Source: Gnetum montanum (taxonomy: Eukaryota; Streptophyta; Gnetopsida; Gnetales; Gnetaceae). From it: a stretch of DNA of 64,000 nt. Positions 24,586 to 36,589 of the stretch are shown here, piece after piece. Under the pieces are notes generated by a model. It did not search any database and had not been told where the DNA came from. It saw only the letters and a program-made list of their open reading frames with translations. The position numbers and the translations under genes were made by a program. The stretch's first letter is position 1. Each line of letters begins with the position of its first letter. The stretch covers positions 80,408 through 144,407 of the forward strand of contig MNCI01024020.1 in the NCBI GenBank assembly GCA_015680685.1, in the 5' to 3' direction.

Positions 24586-24819
24586 GGATTGAGTTAATCA
24601 AATAGAGTTTTATTCGAGTGCATGATCTACCTAGGCACTTATGCATGATAGTAATAAAATCAACATTGATTCCTTCCATTGAAACACTTGGATTAGCATT
24701 TAGTTTATTTTCAAGAACTTTAATTTTGATAAACTTTACTTTCCAACACTTGAGAAATTAATATTTTATTATGTAATAGTATGATTATGACCACTTTGAC
24801 CATAATGTATTAACATTTG
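24586..24819 (+). repeat. Middle third of Athila-II 3' LTR
   Basis: After the GGATT duplication the sequence resumes the Athila LTR (TTTTATTCGAGTGCATGATC, then GACCACTTTGACCATAATG), exactly where 12581 broke off. It ends at 24819 in ATTTG, the TSD of Athila-3. The next LTR piece starts at 58703. Confidence 0.85.
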
Positions 24820-25035
24820 TGATAAGTGGCGATGTACCCCTATGCTCAACCATACGAATACAAGCATTTCCTGCACGATCCAGTCAAATTCCAAGGACTA
24901 AGTGCCTATGCGCCTTTGTGGAACAAGGATAGGTTGGTTGATCATTATCTTCCCAAATTTACTTGTATGTCATGATTGTATGGTTAAGTAAGTTTCAAGC
25001 ATATGATTTTTATAGCTTTTATGTTTTTATGTCCT
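24820..25035 (-). repeat. Athila-3 3' LTR (cut by assembly gap)
   Basis: Starts TGATAAGTGGCGATG in plus orientation and matches the first 200 bp of the LTRs at 57791 and 51101. The remainder falls in the N run. Confidence 0.85.
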
Positions 25036-25416
25036 NNNNNNNNNNNNNNNNNNNNNNNNNNNNNNNNNNNNNNNNNNNNNNNNNNNNNNNNNNNNNNNNN
25101 NNNNNNNNNNNNNNNNNNNNNNNNNNNNNNNNNNNNNNNNNNNNNNNNNNNNNNNNNNNNNNNNNNNNNNNNNNNNNNNNNNNNNNNNNNNNNNNNNNNN
25201 NNNNNNNNNNNNNNNNNNNNNNNNNNNNNNNNNNNNNNNNNNNNNNNNNNNNNNNNNNNNNNNNNNNNNNNNNNNNNNNNNNNNNNNNNNNNNNNNNNNN
25301 NNNNNNNNNNNNNNNNNNNNNNNNNNNNNNNNNNNNNNNNNNNNNNNNNNNNNNNNNNNNNNNNNNNNNNNNNNNNNNNNNNNNNNNNNNNNNNNNNNNN
25401 NNNNNNNNNNNNNNNN
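25036..25416. other. Assembly gap (381 N)
   Basis: Undetermined bases. By comparison with 51101-52012 the missing piece should be the rest of the LTR, the polypurine tract and about 140 bp of internal sequence. Confidence 1.
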
Positions 25417-27300
25417 CATTGTGGTGAACACTCATACATAAATGACATCCAAGCCTTTATTTGGCAGCTTGTAGAGAAAGAGAGAGAAAGAAAATGAAGC
25501 GTGTTACTACCAATGCTAAGATTGCACCTTCCATTGTTTATCCATAGCCACACCACTAGACTTGCTCCTTTCGTAAATGCTCTAGTTCCAGTCCATCTTG
25601 AGTGCTTCCTCCAAGTCCATTCCATTGTTTGTATGATCACCATTTGCACATACAACATAGTCACAAATGAGCAAGGATAGATATACCATAATGCAATTGA
25701 TACCTTGCCTCGATATGAAGCACATTGGCTAAGTTGTGATTATGGTAGAAACCAATTCAGAGATTTATCACAGGTAACTACCCAAAGTGTAGGGGTTAGG
25801 TGAATAGTAAAATGGAGAAAATTGAAAAATTTGTGCCAAGGTCCCCATGACTAAGAGCGAACCTCAAGTAGCTATAAGATGAAAAAATGTGAGGAACAAG
25901 AAAGATGGGAAAAAATATCAACGAAAACACCAATAAAATGGATGTCATGGATGGGGATGAAATAAGAAATGATTGATTGCAGGAAATTTTTAAGGAAAAG
26001 AACTTAACAATTGCACTAAAAAGGAATGCTAGTGGGTCCTCCCCAAAGCAAGCTCATGCCCTTTATGCCCTGACAAACCCACAAACCAAAGAGTCTGTGG
26101 GCTCTAGGACTATCATTTGGAAGCAAGAGTTAAAAACTTACCCACAAGAATTTACCAAAGAAAAATAATACATCAACCCAAAACGGACTAATGATAAAAC
26201 TAGCAATGAGGTGGAAAATGGAAAGAAAGATGGAGAGAAGAGAATGGAATGAAATCCCAAGAACAAGGTTGTGTACAGTCCCTTGTCTATTTTATGGTTA
26301 ATGTGACTAACTAGAACTCATCAAAAATCCAAACTCAAAAAAACCACATCTAGTGACCTCGCATCAACACACTTGACGAATCCATCCACTTGAAGCAACA
26401 AGAATGTTTCCACAAAGAGTCACCACCATTCCGATGAGAGCAAGATGAAGAAGTAGGAAGTGAGAAAGGGCCTTAGTTAGAGGGAACCTTCAGGCATGGG
26501 TAACATGTCTTTCCAATTCCATAACTAGTGCTTGTAGCCCATGTTACTTTATTATGTCTAAGGGGTGTGCTTTGAATTCTCACTCTCTTTTTTTTCTTTT
26601 CTTTCTTTCTTTTTTTTTTTTACGTGAGAACCACACCATGCAAAGACTTATTTTTATTCACTTGGCTTCCTGATTTTTGAACAATGTCAAAATGGTGGAA
26701 AACCCAAGAAAAAGCATCCAAACACCCAAAAGAAAATGGCCAGCACAAATGCATCAAATCCCCTTGAAGTCACACCCTTTTCATCTTTTGAGTCTTTCCT
26801 TCATTTGAAAAATACCGAGCCACCAATTCATCAAAATTTTACTTAGAAAAAGAGGATTGTACAGTTCCAAGCCAAAGGAGATCATAGAGTTGTATGGATT
26901 AGTGGACGGCGTGGACTCATTGCCTGTTTTACCAAAAGAACCATACCTTAATATTAGCATCATAATTCAAAGGTAAAAACCAAACATTAGCAATCAATAT
27001 GATATAATTCAATCCACCATCATGAGCACTTATTAGATGATGAATAAAAGTGAATCAAGCAAAAAAAGAAACAGTAAAACATGAACGATGGTGTAAAACA
27101 AAAATAAGAAAAGTTGAAAGAATGTGTAAAACAAAAAATGTGTAAAAAAAAAATTCAAAAATAATTGAGGGCCTAGAATGGTTAGCATAGGTGGCCATCT
27201 CCCCCATGACTAAGTTGGAAGGAGGAGATCTGAAATAGTGAGCAAGGTTGTTCACCAAGAGAGGTAGCATGTGTACTAGCTATCCTAAGCTCATGGAAAG
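25417..27300 (-). other. Athila-3 internal region between pol and 3' LTR
   Basis: No coding remnant that I can support. The right part (26640-27250) matches 52430-53060 of the Athila array (CACACCATGCAAAGAC, then AAAGGTAAAAACCAAACATT), and 25420-25660 matches 52013-52250. About 25760-26570 has no counterpart in the shorter copy. A pyrimidine run lies at 26583-26630. Athila elements often carry an envelope-like frame here, but none is recognisable. Confidence 0.7.
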
Positions 27301-27309
27301 GTTTGGTTT

Positions 27310-27570
27310 GTTGTACGTTGACCAAAAATTTCTTGTCTGGGCTATATTGTCATGGCCCCTAAAGGAAAAGTTGCATAAATAATATAAGGTCCTTCCCACA
27401 GTGTTTGAAATTTAGTACATTGTGGCACATGTGTGAGATTCTAGTAGAGAACCTTATCTCCTAGTTGATATTTAACTTTCCTAATCCTTAGGTTATGACG
27501 TTGTTTATTGAATGGCTTTTGCAACTCGTTAGATGATAGGGCAGTTAGTCTATTTTCATCTAGCAAGTTA
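27310..27570 (-). pseudogene. Athila-3 integrase C-terminal (GPY/F) fragment
   Basis: The minus strand reads YQLGDKVLYQN, then FQTLWEGPYIIY, then FPLGAM: the G-D-x-V and GPY signatures of the integrase GPY/F module. It follows the RT fragment directly, so RNase H and the zinc-finger and catalytic parts of integrase have been deleted. A stop follows in the tail. Confidence 0.75.
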
Positions 27571-27589
27571 AGGATTACTAACCATTATT

Positions 27590-28600
27590 TCTATGCTAGA
27601 TCAAGGTCAAGGTTGAGGTCACATGCCATGGATAGTGTACGGAGGTAGCCAGTATGTCCAAGGAATGACTGAATATCTTTGACAGTTTCTGGTTGACAGG
27701 TAATTCCTTGGATAACTTTGATTTTCTTGGGGTCTACCTCCATCCCTGTGTGTGAGATTTTTTGCCCTAGTACTACTCCCTCTTGGACCATCAAATGGCT
27801 TTTCTGCCAGTTCAACCTCAAATTGGTTTCTACACATCTTTTTAACACTTACTCCAACCGATCCAAGGCTTCATCAAAGTTTGCTCTATAGGTGGACAGA
27901 TCGTCCATAAAGACTTCTCCACCATTTCCTACCTGCTATTGGAAGATGCTTAGAACTAGTCATTGAAATGTTGTAGGGGCATTGCACAAGCCAAACGACA
28001 TCTATTTGTATGTAAATGTTCCCCAAAGACTAGTGAATGTAGTTTTGGCTTGGTCTTCTAGGGCTATTTATATTTGATTATATCCACTATATCCATCCAG
28101 AAAACTATAGTAGCGATGCCTTGCGATGGTGACTTGGTCAACAAATAACAATGGAAAGTGATCTTTGAATGTTGCCATATTCAGTAGCCTGAAATCTATG
28201 CACACCCTCCATTTGCCTAAGCATAATAACTAAGGGGCTAACCCATTTGCTATCAGCAATGGGGTATATGAACCCAACCTTGAGAAGTTGTTCGATTTCT
28301 TCCTTAACTACTTGCTTCAGCTTAGGGTTCAATCACCTCTACAATTGTCTTTGAGGCTTCATGGAAGAGTTAGTGTAAATTCTATGTTGGTATATCCTAG
28401 GATCTATTCCAATTAATTCAGGATATGACCAAGCGAAGGCTTTTGACCATCTATTGATTACCTTCAGTAGTTCTTCTTTCTGTTGAGGAGTAAGCTTAGC
28501 ATTAATAATTACCAATTTTCTTTTTTTCAATAACATGTATTCCATACCAGTGGGCAATGGTTTCAACTCAAGGGGCTCTTGCTTAAATTTCTTAGGGATT
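27590..28600 (-). pseudogene. Athila-3 reverse transcriptase (broken)
   Basis: From about 28566: TPQQKEELLKVINRWSKAFAW (pre-RT), KQVVKEEIEQLLKVGFIYPI (fingers), FLDGYSGYNQI (motif A, near 28080), a MSFGLCNAPTTF segment (motif B), the FMDD catalytic box at about 27899-27911, then LNWQKSHLMVQEGVVLGQKI. The wording 'FLDGYSGYNQI', 'GLCNAP' and 'VLGQKIS' is typical of Athila RT. Frameshifts near 28200 and several stops inactivate it. Confidence 0.9.
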
Positions 28601-28699
28601 TACAACTTCCCCCAGTTAACATTTTCAAGGTTAAGACTTGGAAGTTGGAGGTGGACTTGCTCTAATGCGTCTGTGCTATCGATGTAACCGCAAGTCAAA

Positions 28700-29612
28700 C
28701 CCTTAGTTAGTTCCATGCATATGACTGAACTGCTTTCTTGATCAGTTGTTAGCCATTTGGTGCCTTCCTATTGTGTGGCTACTACATATAAGCATCTTTG
28801 TATGTTGATCACTTGTACACATTGATTGCATGCATGCAATGTTAAAATTTGCATAAACCATGACCTCTGCACGCAATTACACCCTATGTCATTGTATGCG
28901 ATGCATGAAACTTTCTTCTTCTCAATCTTTTTGAATGTATTTTCCTTTGATATTTCTAGGGAAAGATCACAGATTCCTAGGCTTGCATCGATGGTTCCTA
29001 GGCATGCATCGATGGTGCTTAGCCATGCTCTTCCCATTATGATTTGGAATTCCCCCTACCATTGTTTACCTAAATCACTAGGAATTTAGATGTGTACGAC
29101 CATCCACAAACAGTGGTAACAATGTCTTCCACCAATCCCAATGGGATAGTGATGGACTAGTCGACAAACTCTATATGGATGTTGCTCTTTTTTAATGGAG
29201 GCAAGTTCCAAGCCTTGTACATTTCTTGAGAAATCAAGTTGACACTAGAACCTAAATCCAAAAGAGCCTTGCACAAGGCATTTCCAAAAATTTGTAAGTA
29301 TATCAAAGGACTTCTAGGATCAAATAATTTCCTGGGAAGGTGGTCAGCTTTGATCCAATTTGTAATGACATGTATTAGCATGATCGTATGCATTGAGTGT
29401 GGTGGTTGAGTTGAAGGGGGATTTGAAGTTTTGATTGATACTAAGGCATCTAAGGAATTAGCCACTTGTGATTGCAAGGGCTTTTTTGGACTGTTGGTTC
29501 TAAAGAAAGGTATTTTCTTCATGTGGTTGTTAAAACCAATAGTAGGTTGAGAGTTAACAGCCCTTGTGGCATTATGTTGCTGCGACTGGGTAGGGATTTC
29601 ACCTTGCATCAC
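28700..29612 (-). pseudogene. Athila-3 aspartic protease
   Basis: The stop-free frame 29612-29157 runs from a basic, Gln/Pro-rich linker into LIYLQIFGNALCKALLDLG and SSVNLISQEMYKAWNL. The catalytic box is D-L-G-S, as usual for Athila ('DLGASINLM') where others have DTG/DSG. A second piece at about 29037-28768 continues in another frame with ICDLSLEIS and a basic tail. Of the Athila protease remnants here, this is the only one with the box intact. Confidence 0.85.
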
Positions 29613-29639
29613 TAGAGCAGGTGGTAGTGGCGCTATTGG

Positions 29640-30702
29640 TGGAAGAGATGCAGCTAGATGAGAAGGATGATATGCTTGTGGAATATCTCCTCTAGAAAAG
29701 GGAGTCCCATAATACTCATGGGCTTAGTAGTGAGGTTGAGAAGTGATGTGACCAGTAGAGTCATGTGGGGAGATTGGCCATTGCATGTAATATCCATACA
29801 AGTCAAGTTGCCAGTAAGGATACTGTTGCCTTGGTGGTGGCATTCCCCATGATTGTGGGTGCTGCCATTGTTCATATTTCTCAATTGGTTGTGGTGTAGT
29901 TCCACTAGGATAATATGTTAAGGGTTGGTGGAACTGCCTTGGGTTACCTTGAGGATCAGGTAACCTTCGAGGTGTTTGCCTTTTTTTTAATTTTGGGTTG
30001 AGTGCATCCACACCAGACACCTACAGATGTGAGATTATAGGGCAACATCCCTTAGGATGGTCATATTGACATATCTCACATCCACTATCATTGTCTATTT
30101 CCAAATCCACAACCTCTTCAATGATGACAACTTTGCCCTTACCCTTGCTACGTGCATGTTCAGCTTCTCTCTTTTTTCTCTTTTCGCAATCACTACCTTG
30201 CTCTCTAAACTCCTCTACTATTTTAAAAATAGTTTGAAATCTATTGTCTAGGGAATCCCACATTTGGTCTACCTTTGCAAAAACTTCTGATGTCATCTTT
30301 TGGATAGGCAAAGTTTTCTTATTCACCATCTCTTCGAGTGGTGACTCTTCTTCATCCTCACAAAATCTTACTCCCCTCTTTTGGAGGGAAGGATCTCAGT
30401 TATACTCTTCTACACTTTCTCTCTTCCATAGCTCACCTTCTTCCTTAGCAACTTGCTCCAATAGTCTTTCAATTTGATGGGACCTAAGCTCAAATAATCT
30501 CCCTTGGGCATAAGACCTAAGGGTTCTTCTCGTTTCATGCCTAAGCCCATCCACGAGAAGGCACAGTTGATCCCTTTGCAAATAACCATGGCTAGGACAA
30601 TGATGTAACAATGCATAATATCGGCCCATGGTAGCATCTAAGGGTTCATGTCCTCCTTGTTTCTAGTCTTGGATTTTCCTTCGTAAGTTAGACACTCAGG
30701 AG
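29640..30702 (-). pseudogene. Athila-3 gag, C-terminal part
   Basis: Reading down from 30702: YYALLHHCPSHGYLQRDQL, then LRHETRRTLRSYAQG, an acidic linker, FAKVDQMWDSLDNRFQTIF, and the Cys/His motif CEICQYDHPKGCCPIISHL (30085-30029). A Pro/Gln/Tyr-rich tail ends near 29654. The domain breaks at 30702, where the Tat element inserted, and continues at 49044. A few stops and frame changes are present. Confidence 0.85.
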
Positions 30703-32344
30703 TGAAACACCACTAATTTTGGCCTAGCACTTTAGAATGAAAATGACTCAGAAGGCATAAATTTGGCTAAGGCATTGAGCTCATGCCCAGCCTGCCCAAG
30801 GCAGTTTGCTCACCCTTAGCATGAACAAATCCAAGCAGCGTCAAATCAAATCAAAAGTGGAAGACAATTGCTCAAAGTTCAAAAATTCCAATGTTCAGCA
30901 TCCAGCATCAAAATTGCAAGTTTTTTAGGTCATGTTGTAGGTCATGCCCAGCGTGACCACAACATGACCTACCCAAAGCCTAGCATGACCTATTTAAAGC
31001 AAGCTCCAAATTAGACATTTTCAAGCTCAAATTTCCAGATCCAGATCACACACAGGCAAGCAATAGTTGTACTTAAAAATAGGCTTCAAAGATTCTAAAT
31101 TTGGTGTCAAAAAATTTGCATTTTTCCTACCTCATGCTTAGGTCACACTGAGGTCATGCCCAGTGTGACTACCTAGCATGACTCACGCTCAAGTCACGCT
31201 GGGGTCACGCCCAACATGACTGCCCAGCGTGATTGTAGCATGACTACCACACAAAAACACTTCAAACACATGATGAACACACATTGAAGCCTAGAAACTC
31301 ACGTTGGAAGCCCTGGTCAAACAAAGATGCTTCGAACAACCTCGAATTGACATCTTGCCATCCTAGAGTGATTGATCCATGGTCAAGCGAGTCGGGTTTG
31401 AATTTCTCTTGTTGTTGTACATTTCATTGTAAATCCCCATTTGTGGGCATGTCAAGCCCTCATGCTCTAAATTAAATGTACTTTCATGGGCTTGAATAAC
31501 CCAAAAATTGTAAAATGCAGTATACCTGGTCAAGAACATAGCTTGCTGACACACATCCAACTCGTGCACAACTGTCCGACACACATCCAACTCTCGCCAG
31601 CACACATCCAACCCAAGCACAAATGTCCATTGAACACATGTCACATGATCCTATTTCCTCTCATCTCTCAGCCGTTGATTCCATCCATGGATTCTATGCC
31701 CAAGTCTAGCCTAGCCCTATAAATACCCTATCAATTCACATGAACGAGGGGAAAAAGGTTGGCAATTGGAGACTCGGGCAATTTTGAGAACATACAGCAA
31801 GAACCTGCAATCCTTGGGCACTTGGCACACTTGACTATTGGCATCCAAGCACTTCTGACATTCATCACCTCACATCATCACATCATCACGTTACATCATC
31901 CCAGGGCTAGGCATTTGACCTACCATCTACATGTAGCTACGCTTTGATCGGTGCACACTCTTGTTAAAAAATACAATACAGTTTCATTATTGCCTTCCAT
32001 TTACATTGTTTACTCTGTTTACACTTTTTTTACAATATAGCTCTATTTACACTTCATTTACAATTTAGTCTCTGTTTACGCTCTACGTCCTTTTTACATT
32101 TCATGTTATTGTTTGCATTCCGTTTACATTCCATTTATAGCATTTACAATAACACCAGCGCTAGCCATAGCTTACACTTGGGGAAGCCCTTGGTTGATTT
32201 GCGTGCAAACCATCCAAGGCACTCTGCCTTCATTCTCTTTTCCATCTTGCCCTTAGGTGAAGGTAGGTTCAGCTATGCCTACCCAATGATCTTTCGGTGT
32301 CTGTTTTCCCTTCCAACCTTAGACCGACGATTTAGGTTAGTACA
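30703..32344 (+). repeat. Tat 5' LTR
   Basis: Begins TGAAACACCACT and ends TTAGTACA. It agrees closely by eye with the 3' LTR over its length. The U3 part holds a cluster of GCCCAGCGTGAC/GTCACGCTGGGG motifs (about 30785-31255). A TATA box lies at 31718-31725. Confidence 0.92.
31718..31725 (+). promoter_or_regulatory. TATA box of Tat 5' LTR
   Basis: TATAAATA in CCCTATAAATACCC, conserved at 48474-48481 in the 3' LTR. This is the likely core promoter of the genomic transcript. Confidence 0.7.
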
Positions 32345-32348
32345 GTTT

Positions 32349-32367
32349 TGGCGCTAGAAGGAGGGAC
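32349..32367 (+). promoter_or_regulatory. Primer-binding site of Tat element
   Basis: TGGCGCTAGAAGGAGGGAC begins four bases after the LTR end. It is PBS-like (it starts TGG, complementary to a 3' CCA). I do not assign the tRNA. Confidence 0.75.
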
Positions 32368-32615
32368 AACTCACTAGTTGTTTGTTAAAATGTCACTACC
32401 TATCAAAACTTTTTCATCTTATCCTATGCGTCTCCTATCCTTGTTGGTCACGCTGAGCTTGTCCTATTGGTCACCCTAAGCTTGTTGGTTATGCACGCTA
32501 AGCTTGCTCTCTGTCACGCTGTGGTTTGATCGATTTGGTCACGTTGTGTTTGTATCACACTAGTCACGGTGCAACTGCTTGCAATCCAACTCCATTCATC
32601 TAGCCTAGTCTACTC
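32368..32615 (+). other. Tat leader with GTCACGCT motif copies
   Basis: The untranslated leader before gag contains repeated GGTCACGCTGAGCTTG, GTCACCCTAAGCTTG, GTCACGCTGTGG and GTCACGTTGTG, variants of the LTR motif. Confidence 0.7.
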
Positions 32616-34766
32616 ATGTTTGTCATGGACTCTTCCCAAATCAACCTAGTAACACTACCAATCGCTGACTTTGGGGCCAAAACTTCGAACCCTGTGACTG
32701 CTACAGAATCCATAACTGTTATTGAACACATAAACCCTCAAGGCCCTACACACCAGTCCCTCAGGCTACAGGGAAAAGGCCCTACTCATGCGACTCTTAC
32801 ACCTGAACAGTATAACTTTATCTGTGTCAAAATCCAAGCCAACCTACCTATCGACCATATAGAGAGGGAAGAAAAATGAGAATATGAATTTATCCACAAA
32901 GGAGGACGTGAGTTTATCCCTTCAAAATTTGACATAATCCCGTTGTCTAAAAAGCATCATAAACTCATATCCCAACTTCTCATGGCTAGAAGTCAAGCCC
33001 TACAGTTACCCAATAGAGCCTCAAGGTAGAGATGAGGAACATGATTTTCCAGCCCAATCTGAACATGAAGATTCATACCATACCGCTAGCCCCCATGCCA
33101 ATACAAATCCATTGTTCCAACCTTTCCTAGAAGAGATAACATTTCCACCACCAGCTTCATTATGGGAAGTAGCCATTCCTATTCCCATCTTCTCCAAGTC
33201 CAACAATCAAACTAACGCATCTACTTTCGTTATACCATTGCAAACACATTCCTAACAGCTTCCTCCTTAGACTAATGCAGGAATAACTTTTCGACCTCAA
33301 GTGATTGGAATGCCATTAGTCATACCTGCCTCCATGTCCATCCATTACATACCTCCAATGCAAATACAACAAACACCAACGATTACTTTAGAACCGGTGA
33401 CTAGACAGTGGGTTTCACCAGCTATTCAGCAAAATCCATCTACTCATTACAGTGCATCACATCCCATGATCTCAATCCTGAATGTCATCTCGTTGCAACA
33501 AACAAATACCCAAAAGCCCTTTTTTCCACAAATGGTGCCCCCATTAAGTCATTATCAATTACAATCCACCCAATCCACTAGTTTACCTACCACCCAAGAA
33601 TGGGCAGACACACAAAAATGATGCACTCCTTAGCAAAAGAATTAAAACACCTTAAAACTTTGAACAATAAGGAAGTCAAGATACTAGATTTTTATCAAGA
33701 TGACCCAATTGACCCCTCAGTTCCACCCTTAACCTTGCCAAAGGGTGTCTCTTTACCTCAGTTGACCAAGTACAATGGAGAGGGAGACCCAAATGCCCAC
33801 CTAGTGATATTTCGAACCGAAAGTCTTTTGCTTCAGGCATGGCCCAATGTAATTCTGCGTGTGTTTGCTATGACCTTAATAGGAAGAGCCTTAGACTAGT
33901 ACCGAGCCTTACCCCATAGCTCTATATCTTCTCTGGAGGATTTTTTGCACCAATTTGTCACGCATTTTAAATACAATCTAAAACCTAAAGCCATGTTAGA
34001 TAGCTTGATTCAAATTAAACAAGCGCCTTTAGAGCTAGCACAAAAATTTATCCAAAGATGGAGTGCAGCCCTGAATGAACTTCACGAGCCTATTCCTAAA
34101 ATGTATCTACTTACCATCCTTAAGGCAGCTGCAAATGACTTCATTAAATCAAAGCTTTACTATCTAAAACCCCGTACTTTCAGTCAGGCATTTGTACAAA
34201 TTAAAGACATAGAAGAGGCTGCACAAACAAGTAATGATCCATCCTACTCAACCTTTAGGAGCCAACACATGAGGAAAGATAAATCCAAAACAAAAATAGT
34301 AGCAGTGGCCAAAACAACCCGACCTAGTCATCCAAGACAAAAGGGAAAACAACTTGTCATCCCAAACAGCTATAAAAGAACCACATCCACTCCTACACCC
34401 AAAAATTCTTCAAATAGAAACAACAATACAAGCCATGCCCGTACCTTCGAAAGAAAAGACCCCACTCAATACACACCATTTCCCATGAAGCCTTCACAAT
34501 TGCTTGATCAACTTCTAAAGGTCGAGCTAATTCAACACAAACAAATGTCCCTCACGACTTCTCAAAGACACAATCGATTTTGTGAATTGGCCAAAAATCC
34601 ATCCTTAGCAACAGCCAACGAACCTCTCATTCCAAAAGGCTTTAGGTTGGATAGGTTTTGTGAATATCACCAATGGTGTGGTCATGGAACTGACTACTGC
34701 TTTACGTTGAAACAGGATATACAACGCATGATTGATAGGGGCGAAGGATCCTCTCAATACCAATGA
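32616..34766 (+). pseudogene. Tat gag (broken)
   Basis: The ATG at 32622 or earlier starts a frame that runs with one stop near 32877 into KGGREFIPSKFDII, then a Pro/Thr/Gln-rich linker in other frames. From 33600 a single frame to 34766 carries the Retrotrans_gag core: LTKYNGEGDPNAHLVIF, then LEDFLHQFVTHFKYN, and FSQAFVQIKDIEEAA. One TAG (33897) sits where the family has Trp before 'YRALP'. A basic linker leads to the Tat-type zinc finger FCEYHQWCGHGTDYCFTLK at about 34655-34712, followed by the 'IQRMIDRG' helix. It packages the genomic RNA in an active relative. Confidence 0.88.
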
Positions 34767-34792
34767 TGCACCATATGTGATTAATACTATCA

Positions 34793-36154
34793 ATGTGGAA
34801 GACAGAAAAGACATTTCTCGAAAACCTTTTGTGGTTCACGGGCCTTCAGAAAACACACTTACCCCAACATATCCTCAAATCCCTTTCACCATGCACACAT
34901 CCCCCATGCCATCAAAACCATTCATCATTAGTGTACCTCCTTCTATTACAGCCACAACCACACCATTTGAAAACCAACCCACTCCCTTTGTAATCCAAGT
35001 GCCAAAATGCCCTGATACACAACCCACCTCCTTTCCCCCGCAACATTTGCAAGAACATCTTGCCAATAGACTAACAAGAGAATGTTTGGAAAGGGAAAAC
35101 CATCAATACAAATTGGGACCACCAAAAACCAACACTGCTAAATGTTGTTCCTATGGGTTCGCCCACTAATCAACCTAGTACAAGTCATCAAAACAAGGAT
35201 AATGTTACAAGTCATGTTCCAAACCCAGTATCTTCGGTGAAAACCCCTCCATGGGAAATATGAATGCTGGGTCATATGGACCAAATATCTATAGACAAAG
35301 GTGCCCCAAATGGTAAAGACATAGCGAATGCATTGAGCCAGGTCACACAAGCTTTGAAACAAAAGAATACTTCTTTAAGCCTATATGATCTAGTAATGAC
35401 TTTGCTAGTACATCGAGAAGCTCTCGCACGTATGTTAACTTCAGTCCCTATTAGTGAGGATCTTCCTGCAGCTGGACCATCCATTCATGCAGTATTTTCT
35501 AAACAAGCTAAGGAATCAAAAACTACATCCCTAGAGTTTCGCGCTAAGGACATTAAGCTAGATGAGAAAATAGGAGAAGTTACTACCACCCCTATGTTCA
35601 TAATGATATAGGTTGATCATTTCAAAATACGTAGGGTGCATGTTGATGATGACGTGGCAACCAAGGTAATATCTTTTTCCATCATCGAAAAATTAGGACT
35701 TACCGAAAAAATACAACCCACAATAACCTCTTTCCTAAAATCCTTCAGTGGTTCCCGTGTTGGAGTGAGAGGCATGGTCACCTTGGATTTCATAGCTAGG
35801 AACCAATTCCCCACATCAGCTGAATTCATAGTAGTCAATGAACTGCCAAGATTTAATCTGATCCTAACACATCCCTGGCTGGCTCAACTTAAAGCCGTAT
35901 CCTCTCCAATCCATCAGGAGATCCACCTACCTTACAAGGGTGGTGAGATCATCATATATGGGGATGCAATAGTGCCACCTACTTTCTCAAACCCTATAGT
36001 GAATCAAGAATTAGAAATTGAATTCGCTGAGCCGAAGCAAGGCACCATGAGCATACTTCAAAACATAACTCCAATGTTAACTCCCAACCCTACTAAAACT
36101 GAAAAAACACTAGACAATACAAACATAGGTGTCATCCCTACTGATGTCTCTTAG
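34793..36154 (+). pseudogene. Tat aspartic protease (broken)
   Basis: After a Pro/Thr-rich linker, the frame 35264-36154 carries an Ala/Leu-rich segment (LVMTLLVHREALARMLTSV) and the protease: FKIRRVHVDDDVATKVISF, SIIEKLGLTEKI, then FNLILTHPWLAQLKAVSS and HQEIHLPYKGGEIIIYGD. The final part is the usual Tat signature ('LGRPWL...A..S..H'). The active-site box reads V-D-D-D-V-A rather than D-G-G/D-x-G-S. A TAG at 35609 interrupts the strand before it. Probably inactive. Confidence 0.8.
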
Positions 36155-36210
36155 TCAGAATTACCCTTTGATATCACCAATGAAGGGGAAGGTAAGTATA
36201 AAATCTTACC

Positions 36211-36589
36211 NNNNNNNNNNNNNNNNNNNNNNNNNNNNNNNNNNNNNNNNNNNNNNNNNNNNNNNNNNNNNNNNNNNNNNNNNNNNNNNNNNNNNNNNNN
36301 NNNNNNNNNNNNNNNNNNNNNNNNNNNNNNNNNNNNNNNNNNNNNNNNNNNNNNNNNNNNNNNNNNNNNNNNNNNNNNNNNNNNNNNNNNNNNNNNNNNN
36401 NNNNNNNNNNNNNNNNNNNNNNNNNNNNNNNNNNNNNNNNNNNNNNNNNNNNNNNNNNNNNNNNNNNNNNNNNNNNNNNNNNNNNNNNNNNNNNNNNNNN
36501 NNNNNNNNNNNNNNNNNNNNNNNNNNNNNNNNNNNNNNNNNNNNNNNNNNNNNNNNNNNNNNNNNNNNNNNNNNNNNNNNNNNNNNNNN
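36211..36589. other. Assembly gap (379 N)
   Basis: Undetermined bases between the protease frame and the 3' end of the antisense gene. An AT-dinucleotide run (36590-36600) borders it, a likely reason for the break. Confidence 1.

Larger units (their letters stand above)
12577..24590 (-). mobile_element. Ty1/copia three-LTR tandem array with TSD GGATT
   Basis: Three LTRs (12582-13626, 18071-19127, 23532-24585) enclose two internal regions, both coding on the minus strand. GGATT at 12577-12581 is repeated at 24586-24590, directly outside the outer LTRs, so the whole 12-kb array occupies one insertion site. Each internal region has an initiator-Met-type PBS, a UBN2-type gag with a CCHC knuckle, and a second ORF of unknown function. 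Protease, integrase and RT are absent, so both units are non-autonomous. Confidence 0.9.

Noticed and set aside
24963-25664. Long frames crossing the N run
   Set aside because: They are open only because N bases hide stops.
31363-31644. 93-codon minus-strand Cys-rich frame in the Tat LTR as a secreted peptide
   Set aside because: The frame is the antisense of repeated CACACATCCAACTC units in the LTR, present also at 48185-48376 with a different length.
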